Below are positions 21,890 to 64,000 of a stretch of 64,000 bases of DNA, piece by piece. This DNA is from Trichobilharzia szidati (Eukaryota > Platyhelminthes > Trematoda > Strigeidida > Schistosomatidae). Under the pieces are notes generated by a model. The model had not been told where the DNA came from and made no database searches. It was given only the letters and a program-made list of their open reading frames with translations. Position numbers and translations under genes: made by a program. Location of the stretch: the NCBI GenBank assembly GCA_944472155.2, contig OX235273.1, forward strand, positions 8,901,204-8,965,203, read 5' to 3'. Numbering within the stretch: position 1 is the first letter of the stretch; each line of letters begins with the position of its first letter.

Positions 21890-22680
21890 TACCCAGTTAC
21901 ATTCTGTCCTGATCAACTGGCCACTTGAAGTTGTAGGTGGGGATTAGCTGTCGCTGGTTTGTCATGACAGACTCAATCTGACGATAGGGTACGAGCTGCA
22001 CCAAGCCGCCAGAGGGTGTTTCGACCTGGGATTTTCCAAAAACAGTCGTTAGGTGGTTGACTGCACATAAACCTTCTGATATCTGCATAACATTATGTAC
22101 AGCAAACAGGGACTCATCGTCTTCTCTGGAAACATGAGGATTCATCTCGCCCGCCTTCGGTCATGGTTGGCATGGGAGGTACCTTAGGCTGTTGGCAGAT
22201 CTAGGGTACTGTCATCATCTTTATTTTCTCTGTTTGAAGGGCTCTGTCGCTTTCCTAATTAGATGTTATTGGTTTACTGGAGGATGACAAGTACATGGTC
22301 ACTCTGTCTTTGCATTATTCTTACGTAGCTTAGGTTGTAACTCTTTCCACTAGTAGTTCTTTTCGTCCCTGTTGATGAATTCTGATTATTCCCAATGGCC
22401 TTGTACCCCACCTCTCCTGATAGAAGCCCTTCTTGAACCTGGCGAATAATATTCAAACTGATTGTCTCTGAGAGTCAACATCAAAGGTTAAATGGACAAC
22501 TTCTTGTAGGCGCCGTGAATATTCTTCGGAACTTACTCTGTGCAGTTGAATGTAGGCATGAAAAGTGGCCCAGTGCCTGACGATGTGTCCCCGCAGATCA
22601 GATGACCAACGCATGGGTGTAAAGAACGACTCTACATCCTCTGTGTCTGAAACATTAAAGCCAGCCATCTCCAGACGTTA
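21890..22680 (-). pseudogene. possible Gypsy gag-like remnant
   Basis: Three minus-strand frames in sequence (22668-22453, 22456-22274, 22145-21897). The first starts MAGFNVSDTEDVESFFTPMR and contains EEYSRRLQEVVHLTFDVDSQ, which resembles the capsid region of Gypsy gag (a Tyr-rich helix followed by a basic-acidic stretch). No zinc knuckle is readable. Assignment is weak and rests on the overall pattern and the nearby Gypsy pol. Confidence 0.35.
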
Positions 22681-22829
22681 CAAAGCATAGTACGGCTCAA
22701 GCCATTTGCTTCTCATCACATTGTTGTATATACTGCCGTCACTGCTCCTCCGATAACGTAAACGGTTCCATTAATTACTCGGAACCGGAAATGGTACGAA
22801 CTACTCCACTAGATGTGATACCCTAGGAC

Positions 22830-23200
22830 TAGAAACACTATGGCTAAGACGCCTGAGACTAAACTTTAAACTTGACACTTTACTATAAGCTTCTAAACCA
22901 CTTAGTTTTTACCTCTACTAATGGCACTCGACTTTCAGATGACAATGGCTACAAACTAAGACACACTAAGGGTACAGTAGCTATCGAACAATGTAAAACA
23001 GCCACCAGGCAAACGTTTTACTTGATTAGGTATGCACAGATATGGAATAAACTGCCAATGGAAATGCGTCAAGCAAGTACATTGGCCTCCTTCAAAAAGG
23101 TGCTTAATGACAAACTACAAGAGTTTTCAAGCGATAGTAGTTCTAGTTCCTATCCGAGAGCCTCCGAAATTATAGGTCCATTTAATGTATAAGCTTAAAT
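22830..23200 (+). mobile_element. CR1/Jockey-like LINE, C-terminal fragment
   Basis: It starts with LGLETLWLRRLRLN (the LNLPSLxxRRxRGDLI region of these RTs) and, one frame over (22872-23192), encodes LYKLLNHLVF, then RQTFYLIRYAQIWNKLPMEM and LASFKKVLNDKLQEF before a stop. The F..R....WN.LP block is the hallmark of this LINE end. Confidence 0.75.
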
Positions 23201-23780
23201 ACTACACCTGTTGTTTTTTGCCTATATTTATAATTCTAGATAAAACATTAACGGTTAACATACGTATCCTCAAACAGACAACAAATCTCGTTTGTAAAAC
23301 TACTACCCAACACAATATGTGGAATAAAATGAACATAAACCGACAACATGAAAAAGGTATAACTCACCACAACATCAAATGGACAGATGTACGCTCGTTG
23401 GGCACCATATATCCCTCACCAACTGCAACCCACCTTTCCTTAGATAATGTGATGAACTTATATCCATAATGTTGCTGAGCAGTTAATATTCTCAACTCCT
23501 GTCGGAACAGCTGAAACTCATAAACCTTCCTCACGCTAAGAAAATACCCGTAATCAGTAGAAATCCATTAATTAATGCGTCCGAAGCTTATGTACTCACT
23601 CCCAACAATGACAATGAAGATCAAATGAGATAAACACATCACTGATTTCAAAATACCACATCAATGAACTATAATTCGAGGATTCTGCACACAGCAAAGT
23701 TATGTATGAATATTTACTTCAAGCTTTATTTTTTTCCCAGGCACTTATAATCCATCCACCAAAGACCTGGTTTTTTTGTT
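23201..23780. other. unassigned, probable LINE 3' region
   Basis: Lies between the LINE C-terminal fragment and the tail repeat at 23781. The frame 23185-23469 has no recognised domain. Confidence 0.35.
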
Positions 23781-24072
23781 AATGCGAAGACAATACTTCT
23801 GTATTTCCTGTTGTGTTGCACTCACTGACAATCTAGCGGATTTTTCCAACTTTGCACAGAAATGATTATATATAAGTGAAAAGGCTGTTTTATACTACTG
23901 GAATTAACATTTATCAAGTGTATGTATAATCGCCATCGATCATGTAAAGCATATCTTGCTACTGGCTGTAAATTGTGATTAAATTATATGGTTCTATTTC
24001 TGTAACAATTTGATGATGCCTGTAAACTGGCGTCCCTCATGTACTGTACTATGAGAATAAATTTATTTATTA
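23781..24072 (+). repeat. LINE 3' end-like repeat, copy 2
   Basis: Near-identical to 21047-21350, with scattered substitutions and a 5-bp deletion at the start. Ends GAGAATAAATTTATTTATTA. Confidence 0.7.
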
Positions 24073-24980
24073 AGAAAAACCTGTCCGGTACCGCAAATAC
24101 CACTTTGGGTTGGCTAGTCTTCAGACGTACTTTCTTGCCAGTTGTCGCTATAGATATTTAAACTACCATCGCAACCCCTTGTACTAAGTTTATCTGAAGC
24201 GTAGTTATAGGCGGCATGGGTGAGCTTGGCGGTTCTCCAGTTGACAGAGGTTTCATAACTTCCTGATGGGCATAGTTCGTCAGTAGACTTCCAACTAATA
24301 ACATTTCGTTTTGATTTGGACGTGGTTTCAAGGATCTCCATGTTCTGTGATGGGAAATACAGACAATTAGAGATCGAGTACTCTACGGTTAAGCTGTTTC
24401 TTGTCTCCGGACAAACGTTTTGAGCTAGCATCTAGGCCACTACAATCCCAATAGTTTAAAAATAGCTAGAACATTTAATCCAGCCGTTAACGGGCAGCTT
24501 AACAGCGGCGTGGGTATTTCTCCCATAATCCGAAAGGATCACTTCGTTAAATCACCGTGCAGAGGATCAATGTGTACATTCCACTTTAACCTCACAGTTG
24601 CTTTAGCAAAACAACTGAGAGCGAACCCAAGTGTCTCCATACTGTGACGATATTCGACCATCAGTCCTTGAACATTGCAAAAACGCTGTCTACTGCCCCT
24701 TATGCTGCTTGTTTTAACACTCCATCGATTTCGGGAAACTGAAAACGGAGTGGAAGATAGACGTTCTTTACACTATCTTCATGGGTAGAGACCGGCACAA
24801 CTTAATGAATTTTAAGTGAACAGCACTAATTCTAGTTGTGTCGAAGGTAGCGAAAATCATTATCCACAACCATACCAGTTAACACCTTGATGAGATCAAG
24901 GCGCCCCATGAAACACATTAACGTTTCGAAAGAGGTAGATTCTGTGCAACAAATGTACTGTTAGCTGGGAATAGCTGGAT
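24073..24980. other. unassigned sequence
   Basis: A minus frame at 24431-24114 has no recognised motif; no repeat family identified. Confidence 0.35.
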
Positions 24981-24981
24981 A

Positions 24982-26110
24982 TTGCGCTGCGATATGAGTG
25001 TTTCAGTACACGTGATCTTATCGGATTTTGCAAAGGCGTTTGCCACCATTCAGTGTGGTCTCCTTCAAAATATAAGTCAGCCGGATGTTGGTAGTCCGCT
25101 TCTCTCATGGTTGAAGAACTACCTAGATCAAAACGAAATTCCTACTAAAGTCTACCGTGTCCGATCACATCAAATCTTCGGGGGACTCGCTGGGTTGTAC
25201 CTTAAGGTTGTTGAGGCCTATAATTTTCATCAACGATCTGCTAAACTGTCTGAACTGCTAGGATCCTCTTTATGCTGGTGATGCAAACATGAGGAGCAAT
25301 AGAATGTTGGGAAGACTCAGATGGGATACCAAAAGGCCTAAAATCTTTGGAAAACTGTGCACAGGTCGTCCGAACCTCTTTCAATCTTGGAAACATGCAA
25401 AGTTGTACAAATATGTGCTGTAGCAATGCAGGAAGTAGGCTACTTTCTGCGTGAAGACAGCCTGTCCTACTCAATGCCAGACCAAAACTTAGGGTCTCAC
25501 TCTAAATCACATGCACACGTGGCGTTGGTTATAAATTTCACGCATAGTCAGTTAGGCACGCTTATTCCTGAGCTTTTACCAAGAAATTAAAGTTGTATAT
25601 GCGGTCGCACTTTGAGATGCGCAGTACTGTTGCTTACCAATTATTTAAAAAAAGACCCCAGTCTTTTAGAAGAACGGCAGAAAAGGGGTTATGGGCCTTC
25701 CACAGAGACCATATTATTAAAGGTAGTGGAGACTAGATTTTTTCTCACCTGTTTACTGGAGACGGATATACTCCAATTAAGGATTTCATCTTAGCAGCAT
25801 ACAAAAATTGGTGTACCAGAGGGTAAAGACTCCACTGTGTTCTCATTTCTTTACCAGCAACAGTGGCTACTGTACCTTAATTTAAAAACTCTGATGGGAG
25901 GCTTGACAAAAAGCGACTACATCCAAACGGATAATCGCCTGGACTCTCATTTACGGCACTGTATCGTTGGGTCTCAACGAATCTCATCCTCAGAACCCAA
26001 CCATTCTCCATCGTCTCCGTTTTATGATTACCTTAGCTATTCATTCGCTTACGTTTTGATTAGGACTTTTAATTATCCATTTGCTTGGTTAGCTTTGTTT
26101 CGAATTTCAC
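24982..26110 (+). mobile_element. CR1-like LINE RT, decayed copy
   Basis: The frame 24982-25281 reads VHVILSDFAKAFATIQCGLL, which fits RT motif A (xxDFxKAFDxVxHxxLL), then LLSWLKNYLDQNE, the WLxxYLxxR block. After that the order of motifs is lost; the VPQGSVLGPLLF block is only faintly traceable near 25180-25230. Frames to 26110 are consistent with a decayed C-terminal half but carry no clear motif. Confidence 0.5.
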
Positions 26111-26389
26111 ATATTCGAAATTAATTATACTATTGGTATCCTTATTATTGTGTTTTTCGACTACACTGCATGACTAATGGATAAAAGGAATAACTCCAGT
26201 CACGGCGGCGCCGAAGTCTTAAAAACTGCCTACTGTGAATCGCACAAAACCAACCTACGATACTACTCCATTCGGGGCTAATTAAAGCTGCGACAGGCGA
26301 GTGGAAGGACAAAATATTCAAAAACTTATCGAAAAGCAGGGAGCTTCACCTTACAATCACGAAGTTAACCCAAAGAAGTCAGTTCGGTT

Positions 26390-27150
26390 TTTGATGACTC
26401 TTGAAAATGTCACTGGATGTTAAAATGCGCATCAGTCTGCTTTCTGACCTATCTCCTATAAATCTTAAGATTGAAATTGTTCGAGATAAGTAACTGTTAA
26501 CATTTGAAAAATCGGCTTCATGCTTTATGAATATATAGGTAAGTTCATGTTTTTCACAGTAATAGTTGCGATTCCTCAAACGAAAAATGAAGTGCCTAGG
26601 CCAGATATTTCTTCTGGTATCCATCAATTCAATGGCTCCTGTGTAACCAGTTATATTGGCTGTTTCTCAAGTGACATAAGCTTTTGTGCTCGGAAACACA
26701 TACCAGTGTCTCTAAATAGAGGCGAAGTTACAACCGGCAATAGCCCTATGTTCGTTCACCTCGTCCAAATAGGCCATATAGGTGGCATTGAAGGGTCTTT
26801 TCTTATCATCTGTGGGGTGCCCAATTCATTACCTAAGGCCCCTAGACACAAAACAGTCGAAACAGCAGAGGTCACTACAGTTCGCTTAACACATTGGGAG
26901 CACTGAGTGCATAAAAACTGGTCCAGACACTATTACTACCATTGGCTACCATGGAACTGACCAATTCACAAATTCTACATTTGTTTTCTTAACTTATATG
27001 ATATTCTGTTAAGTGTTATACTGGTATTGATCCCTTTGAACGACAATAATTCTTTAGTTATTAGAGTCATACAAGTGAAGGACCTGATGAAGAGTTATCG
27101 AACAGAATATTCTTTGTTCAGTCTTCTAAAATTTCTCATTTATGTATCCT
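26390..27150 (+). mobile_element. Penelope-like element, GIY-YIG part
   Basis: The frame 26520-26906 encodes FNGSCVTSYIGCFSSDISFC followed by ARKHIPVSL, a GIY-YIG core in which the first conserved Arg of SxxxxxxRxxEH is followed by K rather than E, and then a HLVQIGH segment that parallels the HLxxTGH helix of other PLEs. Upstream (26390-26520) a decayed piece of the RT-nuclease linker can be traced. The altered ARKH suggests a dead nuclease. Confidence 0.65.
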
Positions 27151-27309
27151 ACCCTCAGGCTATACAATGAACATCAACGTTTTTTAATTACGACCAACAA
27201 AATCTTATTTTACAATTACGTTATTACTCACACAGCTTCTGTGTAACGCTTATCCTGAACCAAATACCCCAAAATTCGTAACTAACGTCTACTGAAATAG
27301 TGTATAGAG

Positions 27310-27560
27310 ATAATCGAGAAAATTCGCAGCTTAGGTGGATGATTTGGATGTAGTTCTGTTCTCTGAGCTGGATAATTTAGCTGAGGAGCTTTCATTGCTT
27401 TACTAGACAAGATCTTCAGCAGATACTTCAATTTGAAGTTAGCTTTTAAATTTCTCCGAGAATTTATTAGTCATCTCTCCTGTTAACCTTGAACATGATT
27501 TGTAGAAATTGTGTCTATTTTCAAAGCTGAAGTTTAACAATAGCGTCCCAAGGGATGCGA
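27310..27560 (-). repeat. PLE family 3 terminal repeat, minus orientation, with hammerhead-like motif
   Basis: Minus strand: CTGAAGA core (27419-27413), hairpin, GAAA (27393-27390), then a segment ending CAGCTCAGAGAACAG. It is the same arrangement as at 37146-37265 and 40263-40400. About 27440-27560 is an inverted copy of 28430-28500. Confidence 0.65.
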
Positions 27561-27920
27561 ACGCACGAGTGACCTTCAGATGGCCAATCATAAAAATAAG
27601 TGACTTTCGTACACAAGAAAATGCACGAAAACACATTAAACAGTGTGTCTTTCTCTGACATGACTTAAAAATACGTCCCAGTTATAATGAGGAGTATCAG
27701 TTCCTATGGTGGACTAGTTTCTGTACATGTATTCACCGAGGTGACTAGAGATGAGCTATTTTTGTGAATTGTTTATCTCTCTTATCCTGTTGTGTAGTCT
27801 TCCTAACAGCCCACGATTGAGTTACTATGGTTTTCAGTAAGAAGGTGGCCAGCTACTCACCAGGGAAATGTGGATAAGAAAACAAATTAAAATAAATTAT
27901 ATCGACTATAAATCTATCCC

Positions 27921-28046
27921 TAGTCTTAACCTTAACCTTAATCCTGACCCTAACCCTAAACTAAACACTAACCCTAATTACAACACTTATCCTAATCGTG
28001 AACCTAACCCTAATACTTACCTTAACCCGAATCCTAACCCTAATCA
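27921..28046 (+). repeat. degenerate telomere-like (CCCTAA)n tract
   Basis: About 125 bp of imperfect hexamers such as CCCTAACCCTAA, CCTTAACCTTAA and AACCCTAATCC. Schistosome telomeres are TTAGGG type, so this is an interstitial telomere-like tract. The frame at 27868-28077 (Asn-Pro repeats) is only a translation of it. It lies between the inverted PLE ends at 27310-27560 and 28430-28620. Confidence 0.8.
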
Positions 28047-28429
28047 GCTATTAACACGTTGTCCAAACATTACTTAAAACGTGATTTGAGTGGAATTTGC
28101 TGCTTACTTGGTGAATAGCGTTGATATTTCAACTAGGATAGTGACAGGTGCCGTCAGCCAACGACTAGCATGCGTTCAAGGTCATGGGAGTGTTCGCACT
28201 CCCGGGACACTGTTGTTGAACTTCGCCTTTCCACATACTATAGTTTACTTTTATTGGTGTTGATTGACCGCCAATAGAGTGAATCGGCCATTAACTAGCA
28301 TACTGACATAGATAAAATTTACCAATCCATAAGGGGAAAATCTCAAGCACAAAAAGTCAAAATTCAAGTCAAGGGAACAATCAGCACCAATACAAGAGGA
28401 CTAGAGGATGTGAAAACAGACAAAATAGA

Positions 28430-28620
28430 CAAGGACAACCAATCACGTTGAAGGTCACCCACCAGGAGAGATGACTGCTGAACTCAGGGAGAAATTTGAA
28501 GTTTCACTTCAGAAAATTGAGGTATGCGCGCTGAAAATGCTGCCTAGTAAGGCAGTACAACGTTCGCAAGTAAACCATTCAGCTCACAGAGCACAACTAC
28601 ATCGAAATAGTTTACATATA
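28430..28620 (+). repeat. PLE family 3 terminal repeat, plus orientation
   Basis: Matches 37780-37950 (CACCCACCAGAAGAGATGAC, TGCCTAGTA and AGCTCAGAGAACACAAC-type words) and is inverted relative to 27310-27560. The hammerhead-like core is CTGAAAA here, so it lacks the conserved G8. Confidence 0.65.
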
Positions 28621-28798
28621 TTATTTATTATTCCCTAAGATTCCCAGTGGAACATAGCACCTCAGCAGCACATATTTACTTCATCTTGTTCTCTGCTGAA
28701 ACAGTGCACGAAGATTAAAACGACTAAAACCCATTTTATAAACCAGCCACAACCAAAATATTTCGAAAAAACAAATTCTCTTAAAACTGTACAATAAA

Positions 28799-61967
<33,169 letters not shown>

Positions 61968-62429
61968 CTGTAAAAATTGCCTATCAGTCTTTGAGTAAAA
62001 CGTACGGAAGTTTAACTTTTTTCTCCGTCAAAGATTTCATAGTCTAAAGTTTAAAGATTAAATGACAAGTTATGCAAAGCTTCTTACAGATTTCAACTGT
62101 TTTGCCATGCTTTATGATAATCACCTCCTGGAAGATTTGTGTCTGACTTTTTGAAAGATTGCCAGGATAAACTGTGAAGAAGACGGTAATATTAACGATC
62201 GCTGTTGTTCATTTGGAAAGCACTAAAATTTAAGCGGTTAAAAGTGGGAGATCTGTAAACCAATAACTCGACTAAAAGAATTTAAATTACATCCATTAAA
62301 ATGAATAAAATTGCCTTTAAGGAATCTGAAAAATCATTTGAATAAACTTTAGACCCTTGTAATGATTTATCAAGAAAAAGACAAAACAAGTTGGATTACA
62401 GATGGATATCAGAGGCAAAAAGACTGGCT
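61968..62429. other. intron upstream of TTLL9 exon 1 of those found
   Basis: Searched on the minus strand for a first coding exon ending in phase 2. ATGGCAAAACAGTTGAAATC followed by T/GTAAGAAG (about 62110-62086) has a good donor but the wrong phase. No exon is supported. Confidence 0.4.
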
Positions 62430-63545
62430 CCAGATATAATGGTAATGCATTGGGTGGTAATTTGGAAACTACTTCAACACTACGGCGTACAGTGCTCAAG
62501 TCTTTGTCAACTTCATTCAACAGCTATGGAACAACGCCATGTGTCAAGTGATCCACAACGGAAAACTCAGTGAGGCGTTCGAAGTGCATACAGGAGTAAG
62601 ACAAAGCTGTCTACCTTTTATCTCCGATGATATTCTTGATTGTGGTGGACTGGATTATGAGCCAGAGTTTTGGGGGAGAGGAGTTGGGAATACGCTGGAC
62701 GACCAATAAGAAGACTCTAGAAGATGTGGATTTCACGTGTGGATGATTTATGTAAAATGTCACACAAAATGGAAGACTTGCAGGTAGGCGAAAACCAACA
62801 AAGTTGCAGAAGAGTTAGGCAGCGAAAACGGGACTGCAAGTAGACACAGAGAAGACGGAGGTGATGAGGATAACCAATCAACCAACAGCAACAACCAGCA
62901 CCAATCACCATCAATGGAAGAGATTTAAAGAGGTTACCTCCTTCAATTATCTGGCCAGGAAGCATCGTTTCAACTACAGACGGAACAGACGAAGATATCA
63001 AAGTCAGAGTCGGAAAGGCGAGATACGCCTTCATCAACCTGAAACCAGCTTGGAAATCTTCCGCACTCAGCATAAGGAACAAGATTCGCATTCTCAACAC
63101 TAATGTGAAGTCGGTCCTTCTATATGGGTCAGAAACGGGCAGCGCGCCACGAAAAGGATTTCCAAGAAGTTGCTGATTTTCATCAACAGCTGCCTTCGCT
63201 GGCTCTATAGTGAAGATCAAATGACCAGAAAGAATAAGAAACAAGAAACTCTGGATGGTAATAGACCAACCAAGAGCCGATTGATCAACAAATATGTAGG
63301 AGAAAGTGGAGATGGATCGGACATACATTGAGGAGGCCACCGAATGACATCGCACGCCAGCCCTCGAATGGAATCTAAACAGAAAGCGACGAGTGGGTCT
63401 TTGGGGGAGGAGATCGTGTGAGGGAGAGACGAGAGAGTTTGGTCAATCGTGGACCCACCTGAACAAGAAGGCAAAAAACAGAACAAAGTGGAGACGTGTT
63501 GTTGAAATCCTACGTTCCACTTGGAACGCAAGGGAATAATAATGA
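62430..63545 (+). mobile_element. RTE-clade LINE, 3' half (subfamily B)
   Basis: Plus strand: degraded RT from the motif B region (LSPMIFLIVVDWIMSQSF) through TGLQVDTEKTEVMRITNQPT, INGRDLKRLPPSIIWPG-like decay, then KVRVGKARYAFINLKPAWKS, IRNKIRIL with NTNVKSVLLYGSET, KKLLIFINSCLRWLYSEDQM, and the 3' tail with CCTACGTTCCACTTGGAACG and AAGGGAATAATAATGA. Several frame breaks. Confidence 0.8.
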
Positions 63546-64000
63546 CTGGGTGGTTAGATCGCAGATAGGAGCATATGAAGACACACTGACACTTGGTAAA
63601 GTTTAAGGTAAACAGCACATACTTCTCTAACAGTATATGGATTGTTGGTAAATAAAGATTCGCCTTACATTTACGACTGTATTGAGCTGGGAGTCGTACA
63701 GCCAAAAAAAGTATGCGGCCTTATTATTTATCCTACAACCAACTTCATGGATAGTTTCTTATCACCTACAACCAGGTAAACACTTGTTTTCTGTAGAAGA
63801 CAGTCTTCAGTTCTTTCATATAATACCAACGTTACTGCTGATATCGTTGCTGTTACCACCAAATAACACCACTATCTAGCGTATTCTGACCTTTTCAACC
63901 TAACATGCTCTATGGCTTCCACTAATGAATATACTAAGGAGATAATAATACGATTGTTAAGCAGCACTAAAATAAGGAAAAGATGTATGACACCAGTTAG
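63546..64000. other. window edge, unassigned
   Basis: Frame 63682-63879 on the plus strand and the minus frame reaching 63705 show no recognised domain. The upstream part of TTLL9 would lie here or beyond the window. Confidence 0.35.

Noticed and set aside
27868..28077. 69-codon frame rich in Asn-Pro repeats
   Set aside because: It is a translation of the degenerate CCCTAA telomere-like tract, not a protein gene.
62086..62112. ATGGCAAAACAG followed by a good donor as the TTLL9 first exon
   Set aside because: It ends in phase 0, but the next exon requires a two-base carry-over; joining them puts the TTLL9 reading frame out of register.
63682..63879. 65-codon frame near the window edge as an upstream exon
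   Set aside because: It is on the opposite strand to TTLL9, shows no recognised motif, and has no clear splice or start signals.

Overview
The window reads as nuclear DNA of a schistosome or a close relative (Schistosomatidae). It is AT-rich and intron-rich, and its repeats are ones known from schistosomes: Sm-alpha-like SINEs carrying a hammerhead ribozyme behind a tRNA-like head, Penelope-like elements (PLEs) encoding reverse transcriptase (RT) plus a GIY-YIG nuclease, RTE-clade and CR1-like LINEs, and Gypsy-type LTR fragments. No bacterial-type genes, operons or CRISPR arrays are present. The species cannot be fixed by reading alone.

One host gene is clear. It lies on the minus strand from about 61967 down to 28799 and encodes a TTLL9-type tubulin polyglutamylase (tubulin tyrosine ligase-like family). 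Ten coding exons were placed by protein similarity, GT/AG boundaries and matching phase: 61890-61967, 53805-53916, 44029-44114, 42268-42301, 42062-42205, 41791-41973, 41649-41736, 38215-38336, 35969-36169 and 28799-29131. They give about 460 codons ending in a stop. The first coding exon, with the initiator Met, was not found. Three introns are only 54, 62 and 88 bp; the others run from 1.7 to 9.7 kb and are packed with transposons.

Layout: 1-28.6 kb is repeat-rich DNA with no recognisable host gene (RTE copies at 4.4-8.7 and 16.8-19.3 kb, a PLE at 9.7-11.65 kb, a CR1-like LINE split by a solo LTR at 12.9-14.1 kb, Gypsy pol remains at 19.4-20.3 kb, LINE tails at 21-26 kb, a PLE at 26.4-27.1 kb, and inverted PLE ends around a degenerate telomere-like tract at 27.3-28.6 kb). 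From 28.8 to 62 kb is the TTLL9 gene; its introns hold at least eight PLE copies, RTE and CR1 LINEs, two solo LTRs and most of the hammerhead SINEs. From 62.4 to 63.5 kb is another RTE copy.

The most notable non-coding signals are (a) fifteen hammerhead-SINE copies whose stems persist while the catalytic core varies, (b) a second hammerhead-like motif in the ends of one PLE family, including two very small insertions (69 and 138 bp) with 15- and 13-bp target-site duplications, (c) PLE copies with long inverted ends, one a 271-bp near-perfect inverted repeat, and (d) nested insertions. All transposon reading frames are interrupted, so none of these copies looks autonomous.
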